This document shows, piece by piece, positions 46,868 to 57,719 of a stretch of DNA of 64,000 nucleotides. Position 1 is the stretch's first letter. Each line of letters begins with the position of its first letter. Under the pieces are notes generated by a model. It saw nothing but the letters and a program-made list of their open reading frames with translations. It ran no database searches and was not told where the DNA came from. This stretch comes from Ceratothoa steindachneri (lineage: Eukaryota > Arthropoda > Malacostraca > Isopoda > Cymothoidae). Location: contig OZ018328.1 in the NCBI GenBank assembly GCA_963969495.1, positions 126,806,045 through 126,870,044 of the forward strand. The letters run 5' to 3'. The position numbers were made by a program, and so were the translations under genes.

Positions 46868-47325
46868 CAGGAAATTGCTTCGCCACTTTCCCCTACAGAG
46901 GAGCTTGCGCTTTACTACTAAGATTAAAGTTTAAAATCTAAAAAAAGCAGCCATAGTTAAATGTTTATCAATTTTCTGAACTTCGCCTATTATAATAATT
47001 TTCAAAAGGAACTCTAAATTAAATTTCCTCCGTTTCAAAATATCACGTTGCTAAAAGATAAAGTTATAGAAGATACATAAAAATAAATTTTAGGAACTTA
47101 ACCATTTATAATTCTTTGTGTTTTAATAAATTCACAAAATTTTGATACTTATATTTATTACTGAACTTCATCATTTTGTTTTTGATATTATAAAAAAAAA
47201 TATAATAAATAACTTTGATAAAAAAACATAAGCCACAACCAAACTAAGATGAAATTATTATTCAAATACTAAAAAAAGTCTCCTTCTTAAATTATAGAGT
47301 TAGTGAAGTGATGATTTATTTTAAA
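46868..47325. repeat. Dispersed repeat A, long copy
   Basis: Head gcttcgccactttcccctaca..gagcttgcg, then ctactaagattaaagttt, tttctgaacttcgcc, and at the far end aactaagatgaaattattatt and aattatagagttagtgaa. It is the complete version of 12895-13140, containing an AT-rich middle of about 200 bp absent there. Confidence 0.72.
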
Positions 47326-47522
47326 AAGTTTTCAGAGAGGCGATTCACCTCGATTGCTTCGTATCAGCTGTAAAGCATGGATGCGTTTCTAACAAAGTAT
47401 GCGTTCGCGTATCATAAACAGTGCCAGGAAAGAATGAACACAACTTATCTACAATATTTATAGAAGTTTTAAAGCTATCTATCCAGAACTTGTATGCGAC
47501 AAAACCAAGAAATGAACTCACA

Positions 47523-48500
47523 TCAGGTTGGAACGAAAGTAATGTCCGATTTTAGGGGATTTACTAAATTTGAAAGAAACTTGTCTATTCAAACGTGTTA
47601 TCATAAATTTAAGCTCCATATCTTTCTGGAACCGTATTCTATCAGTCAACATGTTTATAAATGCCACGCTTGTAAAATTCTTCATGTTTTGATGTAAAAG
47701 ATGAATGTAGCTCGCTTTCAAACTCTTTTACTGATGTTAACCTAACATCATCTGAATGGTTCTGTAATTCACTAATCAACCGATAATCAGAAGGAATAAG
47801 GGCTGAAGAATATAAAGAATGAAGCACTATTTCGCAACCAAGCTCTTCCAAGAGATCTTTGGTCAATCGAACTGTGTGAAAACGGGCATTATCGTGATTG
47901 AAGATGACTCCTCCTTCTGTTCACTGAGGAGGGTCGAATCTGGCCCAAAGCGGTTATCAAATCACAAAGCTAATTGTATTAGAAATCAGCATTGATTGTT
48001 GGATTGTTGTGTAACATTTCGTAATACGCATTTCCTTAAATATCACACCAAACTTTTTGATTGATCATTTTTGGAAGAAGTCTTCCACTCGGTTGGCGAG
48101 AAATTCTGCTTCCTCGACTGATTAAGAAACGGCGGCATTTAATCAGATTGAAATCAGATTGGAAAATGCGAGACGCATTTTTCAATCACTGGAACCTTGT
48201 CAATCCTTTTTATTTGGCGTATGACAGACGTATGGGTAACTTTAAATACTTTTGCGAGTTCCCAGAAATGGCAGCAGGATTTGCTGTGACAAGAGCTTTT
48301 AACTCTTCGAAATCAAGTTCTTTTGAAGGATCTTCCTTTTGTACTTCTTTTAGACTAAAATCTTCAATTCGAAAAAGGTAAAAACCACCCTTGCATCTTC
48401 TAACATTTACCTCATCAATCAGATAGTGGTCTGAATAAATTTTACTGCTGTAGTTTTATTGCAACCATTATGAAACTCATAAAGTAAAACAGGTTTCATG
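47523..48500 (-). pseudogene. Mariner transposase, decayed
   Basis: From the 5' end of the minus strand: KPVLLYEFHNGCNKTTAVKF, the N-terminal helix-turn-helix start typical of SETMAR-like mariners. Next, AEFLANRVEDFFQK fits a later DNA-binding part. The catalytic block FNHDNARFHTVRLTKDLL near 47900-47850 holds the second aspartate. ALIPSDYRLI fits the third (family SPTDYHLF). A C-terminal KHEEFYKRGIYK follows. Stops occur in every section, so this is an old copy even though it is younger than its Tc1 host. Confidence 0.82.
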
Positions 48501-48688
48501 TGATTTTTAGATGGAACAAACATGGAGTGAATACCAAAGGATATTATTAACTAAATTTTATAATAAGAAAGAAAGGGTATAAATTACTCAAAGTAAAATT
48601 CCTAAGCGCAAAAAAGAGGCACGATTTTAATAAATACTATCTAAAACTTTATTTTATAAAATCGTACATTACTTACGTTCCAACCTGA
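47523..48688 (-). mobile_element. Mariner element nested in Tc1
   Basis: Inverted ends tcaggttggaacgaaagtaa (47523) and ttacttacgttccaacctga (ends 48688) match. TA follows the right end (48689-48690); the left flank reads CA, a one-base change from TA. The 1166-bp length and minus-strand DD34D transposase fragments identify a mariner. It carries many stops and is dead. Confidence 0.87.
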
Positions 48689-49111
48689 TATTTTATCAGG
48701 GCCTTGCCTCATGCTGTACATCAACCACCTTAAGAAATGGTTTGGATAAAATAGAAAACACTAAGGCGTTGCCACCAAAAAGCCCAGAATTAAATACAAT
48801 AGAACACTTGAGGGGTGTGTTTGGAAAAGCAATAAGAAATACCACAAGTACACATAAACAGAACTGTATGAAAAATTACAGTCTGAAAGATTATCATAAA
48901 AATACAGAACACGAACAAAAATGACTATAAATAAAGTAAAACGAGGTCCAACTAAATATTTAAATAACTAAAAATAAATAAAAAGATAATGTATATACTG
49001 AATTCATTCACCGCAAATATTTAATTACATCATATAAATGAATCCATATCGTGTTTTAGGACGAGTACGGCAACTGACAGCTAGGCACTACCAGGCGAAT
49101 GATGACATATA

Positions 49112-50446
49112 CAGGGTCACCCCCCCTAAAATGGGCCCAAGTTTCGATAGGTCTCATTTATTAATTTTCTGTAAGGATTGATGGAAACTTTGGTCATAAC
49201 TAGTTTATTGTGTTTAAAAACATCATATCTAAACATGTCAGTCTTTGAACTTTTCTTCTTTATTATATAACACGTGTCCAAGATGACCTCCATTTAGCTC
49301 AGTGCATTTCTAGAGGCGCAGCACAAAGTTATCCATAACGTGCTTAGAAACCGACCAACTAATGGCTTTGATCTCCTCCCTGATAGCTTCCTGAGTTCCC
49401 TGATGGTCCTGGGTCTTACTGTATACAGTCTCTTAAAGTTAACCCCAGAGAAAGAAATATGGGTGGCTGAGGTTAAGGCTGTAAGGTGCCCATTTAAAAT
49501 CAGTCTTGAGACTGATCACACGGCCACCAAAATTCTCTTTCAGCCGATCTCTGGACAGCTTTGAGGTGTGAGAGCTTGCTCTATCTTACTAGAACCAGAA
49601 CTTCCACAGAATCCACGGGAACAGGGTTTGCAACTCCCTCTGGAAGGTTTTGAGGCCCTCAGCATATCGTTGCTTGGTGACTGGCACTTTCGCGCCAGAT
49701 TACTCGAAAAAGAATGGCCCAGTGATGCCTCTTGCTGAGATTGCAGTCCATACCGTGACCCTGGGAAAGTGCAGAGGCTTGGTTGATACTTCATTTGGTC
49801 TGAAGGGCCCCAATAAGACATTTGTCTTCGTGTTTACCTTTCCTTCAAGATGGAAGTGAGCTTCATCTGAGATCCAAAGGACGTTAAGGAAAGTTGAGGT
49901 CTCCTGAATATTCTCCAGTATCTTGACTGCCATAGCTTTTCTCTGCTCCTTGTCTGGGGCTCTCGGGGTCTGCTTCAACTGTATTCTGTATGTATACGCC
50001 TTTTCACCCATTATTAGCACTCTCCTCCGAATCTCACGGGATATACCAAGGGACTGACTTCGCTTGCGTACAGAGCGTTTCGGATTCTGCTGAACTGAGT
50101 TTCTCACGTTTCCTGAGGCTGCCTGAATGACTTGCACGGTTATCAGTGGATACATTAAGGTTCTCCACAGTACCATAGTTCTCAAAGTCGTTTAGCCAGT
50201 CCTGAGTTCTGCTCTTGGATGGGACTTTTTCACATTCGAACTAATGTACGAAAGTGCCCTGCAATTTCTTGAACGAGCCTGTCTTGGAGTAATGTTTTAC
50301 GCAGTATATTCTCTGCTGGAGCTCCCATTGAAATCTAGTTGTGTTCGCAGGCTTTGCTTCTGAAAATTATGGGTGATTACTGAATGAATCAGTGAAGGAT
50401 ATTTTACAAAAAGTGTGTGCAGGCCAGTTTTTGGGCGGTTATCTTG
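49112..50446 (-). mobile_element. DD34D mariner-like element, copy 1
   Basis: Left end cagggtcacccccc after TA (49110-49111) and right end ...gggcggttatcttg before TA (50447-50448) are degenerate inverted repeats. The left 180 bp match the left end of the copy at 53299 nearly base for base. The minus strand encodes most of a transposase. A (TA)n array begins 11 bp beyond the right end. Confidence 0.8.
49540..50185 (-). pseudogene. DD34D transposase with first catalytic aspartate retained
   Basis: The 161-codon run includes NPKRSVRKRSQSLGIS, KAYTYRIQLKQTPR, VLWISDEAHFHLEGK (first aspartate), KPLHFPRVTVWTAISARGI and TGPFFFE, then a stop at about 49700. The next run gives FWFQQDRASSHTSKL (second aspartate). 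The third block reads NLSHPYFFLWG, where an aspartate is expected before FFLW, so it is lost. This group of transposases (ending PxDFFLWGYLK) is common in insects and crustaceans. Confidence 0.8.
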
Positions 50447-50450
50447 TATG

Positions 50451-50457
<7 letters not shown>

Positions 50458-50511
<54 letters not shown>
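50458..50511. repeat. (TA)n microsatellite
   Basis: About 27 units, 11 bp from the right end of the DD34D element. Confidence 0.97.
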
Positions 50512-50513
<2 letters not shown>

Positions 50514-51899
50514 CTGTGATTGTATGAGTGTTTTCTAAATTAAACCATAGAAATCTCAGGTAGTGTAAGACAATATAAAATAAAAACTCTAATGATCCAG
50601 ACTTATTTTTGGTCATTAAACCCGCAAATTTCGAAAAAAGAATTTCAAAACTTTGTATATCATTATTTGGAGCAGTTTTAAGCCTTAAATGAAAAAAAAA
50701 AATCCAATTTAAATTTGATCACTCCTTTTTTGTCGTTCTTTTTTTCTGAATGAAGCTAGAAGCAAAGAATTTCAACATAGACTGTTGGCCGATCGTTAGA
50801 ACCCAACCTACTTATCATTGTCTTCATGGTAATACTTTCTACACATTTCCATTTACCAATACTTCTTTTTCTTACGTATGTCTTTTAAAACAGTCTAGAT
50901 GAGGTGTGCCATAATTTTATTCGCCTTTTTCTAATGAGTCAACAATTTTTTTATCGTCAGCATCGTAGATGGTTAAAATTTTGATGCCTCGAGCAGCTTC
51001 CTGTGCAATAGGCAACAAAGCATAAATAATTAAGAAGGAAAAGTATGTCAAACCTTTTCGCTTTTTAGATGATTAAGTGGAATACAAGGAGAATAATTCA
51101 CAAACTATCACTAGACTACAGTCCTAACTTCCTCACTTTACTGGCCCTACTGCCTGCAGAAAGATCTTAGACAACATCTCTTTCACACATTTTGACTTTC
51201 TATGGCTTCATCTATTTACAAACTTTCTGCGTGTTTACCATCGTTAGTGTTTGGCTTCAATTGAGGAGAAAAATGGCACACAACTAGAAAAATGTCACTA
51301 GGAAGTGGAGGCAGGTCAATAGGATGTAGGAAATCTTACTAGAAAGTTACGATAGAATGTAGTTTTGAAGAATAAATAAAATAAATCCTAACTATAGAGA
51401 AAAAGATAAAATAATAACTATTTACAACGAAAGAAATTTTCGAATTTCCTTAGCATTGAGAAAACTTTATAAAATCAAACATTTTGGATATTACCCACAT
51501 ACTCGTACTTATGGTAATCACCCCGAATTTCATCATTTTATGTAAAAATTGAAATTATATATACTGAACATTAAGCAAGAAGAAAATACTTCTAATAGCT
51601 GATACAAATTTTGAATGAATAAAGAAGGTAACATTTCTAAGTAAAACTGGATGAATAGTTCACACAAATCTCATGCTCAAACAAATGTTAATCCAATGAG
51701 CGGAAAATAAGAAAAAGGTTTATAGACTCGCTTTTATTCCAGGAAAAATATGAAGCCATGTAAAGGATAGAGGAATTTGATTCATTTAGAGATGGTGTAT
51801 AAACTATGTTTTAGAGACACTCGACGATTTACTTGCGTTAAGCAACAGAAGATTATTCATGTAAAATGAGTTGCCATGACTTCTCACTTCAATATATCC
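50512..51899. other. AT-rich non-coding stretch
   Basis: No gene or element recognised. Confidence 0.5.
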
Positions 51900-52940
51900 T
51901 TAAAAAAAATTTTAAACAGCCCCTTCCTCATTAGGCTTCATTTCTACTCTCATCATTTATTTTTCACCATTACTCCACACTCAAACCCTAAATGAGACTA
52001 ACTTTTCTCTTCCATTCCCTTTTTGATTAACACTACGTATGTGAGCCTATATAGGCAAAAATAACCTTCAACTACCTCTTGTCAGAATCTTGGAGTATTC
52101 ACATCAAATACATCAAGCTATTTTTTAACTGAAACATTCCAACAACAGAGGGCAAACTTCTTTTTTATTTACTAATCCATTTTTACCTATAATATTTTAC
52201 TATTCCCTAATCTTCTTTCTTTAGAAAAAATGATTGAAACTTACACCATTACCTATCTCCTTGTCAAAAAAGCAGTCTTGTCTATTCACATGCTATTATG
52301 CTAAGGAGATAACCTATTAGGAGCTGGAAACGGATATTACATCATACATTTCATTGAAACAATCAATGAATTCATCAAAAAAAGTATTGTTGATTATGAT
52401 AGAAATTAATGTGCTAAATAAATATATTTTTACTATAGCAAAACTACTTTACTTTTCTTTAAAAAAAGACATTACTTGAAAATCTATTATGAAATGTTGT
52501 AAAAAGAAAATGGTTTGTACCAATAATGCTCATACATCTTACTGCAACAATTCTTACTCAAACTCATTTTATTCACTCGTCCTTAATTAGCCTTGAGAAT
52601 TCGCTTCCCATAAAAAACATTTGGTTGCAATTGACCTCCTTCTTACTACTATAATCCTCTTATCATCCTATTTACAGTAAATTTTAAATGTTTTCAACGG
52701 CTACACCATGGATTTCACACCCAAATACCATTAAAGTAATCGTTTACCTTAACTTATGACCAACACTTATATATAAAGAATCGAACCGCTTCTAGCTTAC
52801 ATTTCATATTGCTCTGAATTGTGTCCAATAAAAAAGAAGTTATCAGCAAGGAACAGCATAAATAGCAGCAATTAATTACCAATCATCTTCAATCTCATAA
52901 CTCTTTCCTGAAATTTGCTCGTAAATCTCAGTACTTTCTT
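51900..52940 (-). pseudogene. Possible decayed LINE reverse transcriptase
   Basis: The plus strand is G-poor as in 9.6-12.0 kb. On the minus strand near 52840-52690 short blocks in changing frames resemble the RT palm-thumb of non-LTR elements: ADNFFFIGHNSEQ (compare ADDxxLIAxNSE), then LEAVRFFIYKC, VN and LMVFGCEIHGVAVEN (compare KVMVFG...V.G). Support is weak because the frame changes repeatedly and no other domain is readable. Confidence 0.33.
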
Positions 52941-52943
52941 CGT

Positions 52944-52966
52944 ATATATATATATATATATATATA
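52944..52966. repeat. (TA)n microsatellite
   Basis: About 11 units. Confidence 0.95.
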
Positions 52967-53298
52967 ATGTAATGGAATATATCACATAACGTGATGTATA
53001 TCAGTGAAAGATAATGGTAAATATAGATATATAGCTATGTGTCATATGACGACAATTATGTTGGGGAATGAATAACCTATACTTATCGGATGTATTCGTT
53101 TATTGCTCACGTTTCGCTCACAGAACTTCCTTAGAACTGTAGAATAGTCTGTTGTTGCATGCGTTTTCCTTTATATCCCTCTGCCAAAGGTTTACATGGA
53201 CATAGATTGAGAAGGTAGAGAGATATAGGAAAAGTAGTAAAAAATTGACCTGAGAAATAGAATAAGAGTCGAAATTGATCTAGCGGATAAAATTGATA

Positions 53299-54491
53299 CA
53301 GGGTCCCCCCTCAAAAACGGGCTCCAAATTTAGATAGGCCTCATTTCTTAATTTTCTGCAAAGATTGAATGAAACTTTGGTCATAATTAGTTTATTGTGT
53401 TCATAAACATAATATCAAAACATGTGAGTCTAAACTTTTCTTCTTTATTATAGACCACGTGTTCGAGATGATCTCCATTTAACTCTGTGCATTTCTAGAG
53501 GCGCAGCACAAAGTTGTCCATGACGTGCTTACAAACCAACCAACTAATGGCTTTGATCTCCTCCCTGATGGCTTCATTGAGTTCCGTGATGGTCCTGGGT
53601 CTCCCTGCGCACACTTTATCTTTAAGGTAGCTCCACAGAAAGAAATCTTGGGGGCTATGGTCTGGGCAGTGAGGTGCACACTCAAAATCGGTCTTGAGAC
53701 TGATCACATGGCCACCAAAGTTCTCTTTAAGCCAATTTCAGGACAGGTTTGAGGTGTGAGAGCTTGCTCCATCTTGCTGGAACCAGAACTTCCCCATAAG
53801 CGACGGAAAAAGGGTCTGCGGCTCCATCTTGAAAGTTTTGAAAACTTCAACATAATCCTCCATGGTGACTGTCACTGTTGCGCCAGATTCATCGAAGAAG
53901 AATGGTCCGATGATGCCTCTGGCTAAGATTGCAGTCCATACCATGCACGGAGAGGAGTGTAGATGCTTGATGGCTACATTACATAGGTCTGGGGATCCCA
54001 CAGAAGACCTTTGTTTTCGAGTTTCCTTTCCTTGCACTTTGTGCAAGTCTCACTAGATGTACCGAAGGATTGATTTCGCTTGCGCTCAGTGCGTTTTGGA
54101 CTCTGATGAACTGAATCTCTCACGCTCTCGACCAGCTGTACGCTTCATGGGGCGTCCTGAATGGCTTGGACGGTTTGTAACTGACAGCATTGAGGTTTTA
54201 CACTGTTCCATAGCTCTCAAAGTTGTCCACCCAGGCCTGAATTCTGCTTTTGGATGGGGCTTTTTCACATTCGAACTGATGCATGAAAGTGTCCTGCACT
54301 TTCTTGAACGAGCCTGACTTATACTACTGCTTTACGCAGTATATTCTTTGCTGTAGCTCCCATTGAGATCTAGTTTTTTTCACAGGTGTTGCTTCTGTCA
54401 AGTCCTGCAAAGTAAGGGTGATTAGTCAATGGCTGAATAAATAATATATCAGTACAAGTATGTGCATGCATGTTTTGAGGGGATAACCCTG
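53299..54491 (-). mobile_element. DD34D mariner-like element, copy 2, internally deleted
   Basis: Ends cagggtcccccctcaaaa (53299) and ttttgaggggataaccctg (ends 54491) are clear inverted repeats flanked by TA (53297-53298, 54492-54493). It is the same family as 49112-50446. The transposase jumps from NQSFGTSSETCTK to GKETRKQR, losing the DEAHF segment with the first catalytic aspartate. It keeps FWFQQDGASSHTS (second) and HSPQDFFLWSYLK (third). It is non-autonomous. Confidence 0.88.
53479..54056 (-). pseudogene. DD34D transposase lacking the first catalytic segment
   Basis: The minus strand has MVWTAILARGIIGPFFFDE, YVEVFKTFKMEPQ, GKFWFQQDGASSHTSNLS, then (frame shift) VISLKTDFECAPHCPDHSPQ and DFFLWSYLKDKV, RTITELNEAIREE. 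Spacing between the two aspartates fits DD34D. Two frameshifts and the upstream deletion inactivate it. Complementary damage to copy 1 (which keeps the first aspartate but loses the third) shows both died independently. Confidence 0.82.
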
Positions 54492-54627
54492 TATAATTGA
54501 ACAACTGTATTTTGTGGACCTAATGAATTCATCGTGGATTCCTAATTACGTGTCCCTTTATCTCTCACTTCCTTCAATCTCTTTTAGTCTTTAATTCGTA
54601 TCAAGTAAAGACCCCACCAACCTCTAG

Positions 54628-54708
54628 TAAAGATAAGCCATCCCGAAATCTCATGGTAAAGATAAGCTATCCTGAAATTTACTTTGAAAAGATAAGCCAT
54701 CCCTAAAA
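54628..54708. repeat. Short tandem repeat, about 29 bp x 3
   Basis: Three units of taaagataagccatcccgaaat type with two to five differences each. Confidence 0.75.
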
Positions 54709-54755
54709 GAACAAGAAATGTGAAGGAAATAAAAAAAATATTTTAATAAATTGAT

Positions 54756-55020
54756 TTAGTAAACTGCCATATAAAACTGGTAATTGTTTGCGAACGTACC
54801 TAGTCTGGCTATATTGGCCAGTTGTGCATAGAGTATGAATACTAGAAGGTCCAAGCTTATTCCTTGCGGTATGGCAATGTTCGTTTTCACTTCTTTCATA
54901 TCGTTTATTGTTACCTTTGCCACTCTTATATAAGTGGGATTTGTTTCTCCCCTTTGTTTTGTCTGAGTTTTCCCTCTTGTTTTTCTCTCTATAGTTTTTT
55001 TTCCTTTCCGGACCACTCAA
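54756..55020 (-). pseudogene. Reverse transcriptase fragment (non-LTR)
   Basis: The minus strand reads KVTINDMKEVKTNIAIPQGI, then SLDLLVFILYAQLANIARLG, then TFANNYQFY. This fits the RT block .IPQGSPLSPLLFILY..DL and the TFADDYKF motif, with the catalytic DD changed to NN. It is about 85 residues long, with no neighbouring domains. It is an old, truncated LINE copy. Confidence 0.6.
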
Positions 55021-55364
55021 TGCATCTAAAACTTTTTTGTGTTTAGGTTATGCTGTGCTAGTACGAGAAGTAACGTAGGAGATTAAAGGTTATAGGGAAA
55101 ACATGGATATGATGAAAGTAATACCACTTTAGGGTATGAATTAGTTCCAAGATAAAAGAAGTTCTCACTCTAATCAGCCCAGGGAACGCAATTATTTCAC
55201 CTTTTTTGTATTAGTTCTTTAACCGGATCTATTTTATATCACTTTATACAAAACAGTAAAAGCTTTATTTTATAAAATCAAAATAAGGCATAAGCTCTTC
55301 AGCATTTTTTGTGTAAGAAAATAGAGTATCCTTCGAGGGTTCTCTTCTCCCTCTCATAGCTTGG

Positions 55365-55620
55365 AGGAAGGGTAAAGAACTACCAAGCGACCCCTCAGTG
55401 CCCTTTTCCTCCAGCTCCCACTCAGCTCACACCTTATTTGGTGGGGTTGAGTGCAAAGAAACGGCGGTGTGTCATGAAAGGATAGCAGAAGAAGAAACAT
55501 TAGTGAAAAGAAAAATGAATAGGAGAGAAGCAGTTGATATAAGTTGAACATCTTTCTGCACGTATGATGAGAGAAGGCAAGAAGTAATATGGCATTATTT
55601 GCACCTAAAGATTAACGTAG
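55365..55620. repeat. Direct repeat D, copy 1
   Basis: Shares ccctctc.tccag, ggatag.agaagaagaaac, gtgaaaag and agttgatataagtt with 56635-56860 in the same orientation, about 1.27 kb apart. Divergence is moderate to high. No coding content shared. Confidence 0.6.
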
Positions 55621-56634
55621 AACCTGAACGACGTTTCATATTTTTTTTCTATCTGTCATTCATTTTTCATCATTGTCACTGCCATTCCTCTTCTCTCCTT
55701 ATTCTTTCTACTTAATTTGAAGGTTCGTCCGTCCAATCTCTGTTATTTGTTTTCATGCATTCACTGTTGCATTCATTCACTTTTATTTAGATTTGTATGA
55801 GCTATTTTTTGTGTTTATTTCCTTTAGTGATTGTTTGTATGTTTGATTTTGTTGTTTTCTCATGTTATCATATAGGATTTCCCCTCTGTGAACTTTCACT
55901 TAAGTTTTACCTAGTTCATTATCGTTTTTTATTGTTTATTTTTAACTGTTTGGAATCTTCCTCAGGCTTCCATTTTTTTTTCTTGTCCGGGAGTCTTGTT
56001 CGGTAAAATTGTCTGAGTTAGGATATTTTAAATAACTATGAGTTTTTGTCGCATATAGGTTTCTATAAACCTTTTCCTTCCGTTAATTTTCTTGAGGAGT
56101 TATTTTAGTTTACGAAGCTGTCTTGCTTCAAGGAATTCAATGCCTTGTCATTCCGCTCTATTTGATAAATGGAGAGGGAATAATGAGCCGGGATCCATAA
56201 TGCATTAATTATGTTGTTTTTAGTTGACTGTCTGGTGGACCACTATGTTGTTTGGGCACCACCAACCTTATACTTCCCACATATAAATTCGTTCTATGTG
56301 TTCCGGTGAAAGGTGACAGTCTCAAGAAAGGATTCTGATTTTGTTGTTGTAGAGTAAATTCTCAACAACCAATTCATCTTTCTTCATCTGGCATTCACTT
56401 ATTCCTCTTATAGGCCCATTTGACTGTACCTTCATGTACAGCTTTTATTATGTACTGTTGCTTTTCCCTCTCGGGAGGCGCTATTCATCGCTTACATAAA
56501 CTTTGAGTTTAAACTAGTGTTGCTTTCCACGCCTGTATTCCTCTCTTCTTCTTTTTTTGTTGTAATAAGTTTTCTTTGTTTTTTGGGGATGATGAATAGA
56601 GTACCATTGACGGGAAAGGAGTGAGAAAACCTGC
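55621..56634. other. Spacer between direct repeats, no recognised gene
   Basis: T-rich, with hydrophobic open runs (55797-56006) that I attribute to composition. No reverse transcriptase or transposase seen. Confidence 0.45.
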
Positions 56635-56860
56635 GAAACATCTTTTAGTTCCCAGGCACCCTCTCCTCCAGATTCCATCAGGATTGGTGAGCCCGAGAGA
56701 GAAGGTTCGACTGGGTGCCGTGGATGGATAGGAGAAGAAGAAACCTGGGTGAAAAGATAAATCAGTAGAAGAAAAGAAGTTAATTTAAGTTAACCTTATC
56801 CTGCAGGCAGGGAGATAGAAGTGAATGAATGGTGCATTCCATTGTTAAAAGCTACTGATT
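56635..56860. repeat. Direct repeat D, copy 2
   Basis: Second copy of 55365-55620; ends near aaccttatcctgcaggcag, equivalent to aacatctttctgcacg in copy 1. Confidence 0.6.
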
Positions 56861-57021
56861 AACGAGAAATATTTCGACGAATATAAAATGGCAACAGCAC
56901 CAGATTCTCCAAGGTAATGAAGGAAAACAAATGCGACATGTACCGTGGAAAGCTATCTTCTAGCCTGAATGAAAACCATTCATTCATTGACATTGATAAT
57001 GCGAAAATAATTTAGAATTCC

Positions 57022-57024
<3 letters not shown>

Positions 57025-57084
<60 letters not shown>
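57025..57084. repeat. (TA)n microsatellite
   Basis: About 30 units on the 5' side of a Penelope-like fragment. Confidence 0.97.
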
Positions 57085-57087
<3 letters not shown>

Positions 57088-57400
57088 CCTCTAATATAAT
57101 CTGCTTTCATAAAGAAAGTTCCAAACTTTAATAATTCCGATAGGCAATTCAACACTAATCCCTTGATAAGCCAAAGACTCATCCGGCCTCTGATCAATAA
57201 TGCCCCCATTTCATTCTGCACCCCCTAATTACATTCTGACTTGTAATCTGTGTGTTCTTAGGCTAAGCATCTGTATGTATTGATTAGTTTGGCAGCGATT
57301 GAAGATGACAGATGTCTCCGTCGAAACCTGGTTTCGCAATAAATCGATCAAAACACTGTGGTTTCTTTACCGCATTTACGTGTACGTTACTCTACTTTTT

Positions 57401-57403
<3 letters not shown>
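57085..57403 (+). mobile_element. Penelope-like element tail enclosed by (TA)n
   Basis: The plus strand opens with SAFIKKVPNFNNSDRQFNTN then PLISQRLIRPL, the C-terminal end of a Penelope-like endonuclease (compare ESxLI...PNFN.S.G). A 3' region follows with gaagatgacagatgtctccg, tcgaaacctggtttc and aataaatcgatc, the GTCGAAAC-type tail seen in many such elements. It is a different subfamily from the 13-14 kb copies. (TA)n abuts both sides. Confidence 0.6.

Positions 57404-57458
<55 letters not shown>
57404..57458. repeat. (TA)n microsatellite
   Basis: About 27 units immediately 3' of the Penelope-like tail. Confidence 0.97.
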
Positions 57459-57459
<1 letters not shown>

Positions 57460-57719
57460 TTAGCCAAAGGTCACGGACAGTTGGAATTTTCTTATTCCTT
57501 GGTTATGTCTATGAATAGTTTGCTGTATTTTGGTATACTACATGTGTTCAATACATTTGGAAAGCAAAATAGAAAGTACAGGGTTCCTTATAACTTTTTT
57601 TAAATATCTAAATTGGTCATGCTATAGAAATGTATGAAATACTGTTATCAGTATGCAGTATGTGTTACTCAATATTTCTTCATATAACACATCTTATTTG
57701 TTGATTGATATGATATGCC

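Larger units (their letters stand above)
47335..48960 (+). mobile_element. Tc1-like transposase remnant, interrupted by a mariner
   Basis: Left of the inserted mariner the plus strand reads SAVKHGCVSNKVCV..TVPGKNEH, corresponding to the VKHGGGSVMVWG...GPGKI block of Tc1 transposases. Right of it the frame resumes with ALPPKSPELNTIEHLRGVFG (48772-48835), the SPDLNPIEHLWG block with the aspartate changed to glutamate. The inserted mariner occupies 47523-48688 in opposite orientation. The Tc1 copy was present first. Confidence 0.72.

Noticed and set aside
48061..48381. Plus-strand 106-codon open frame
   Set aside because: Antisense of the nested mariner transposase.
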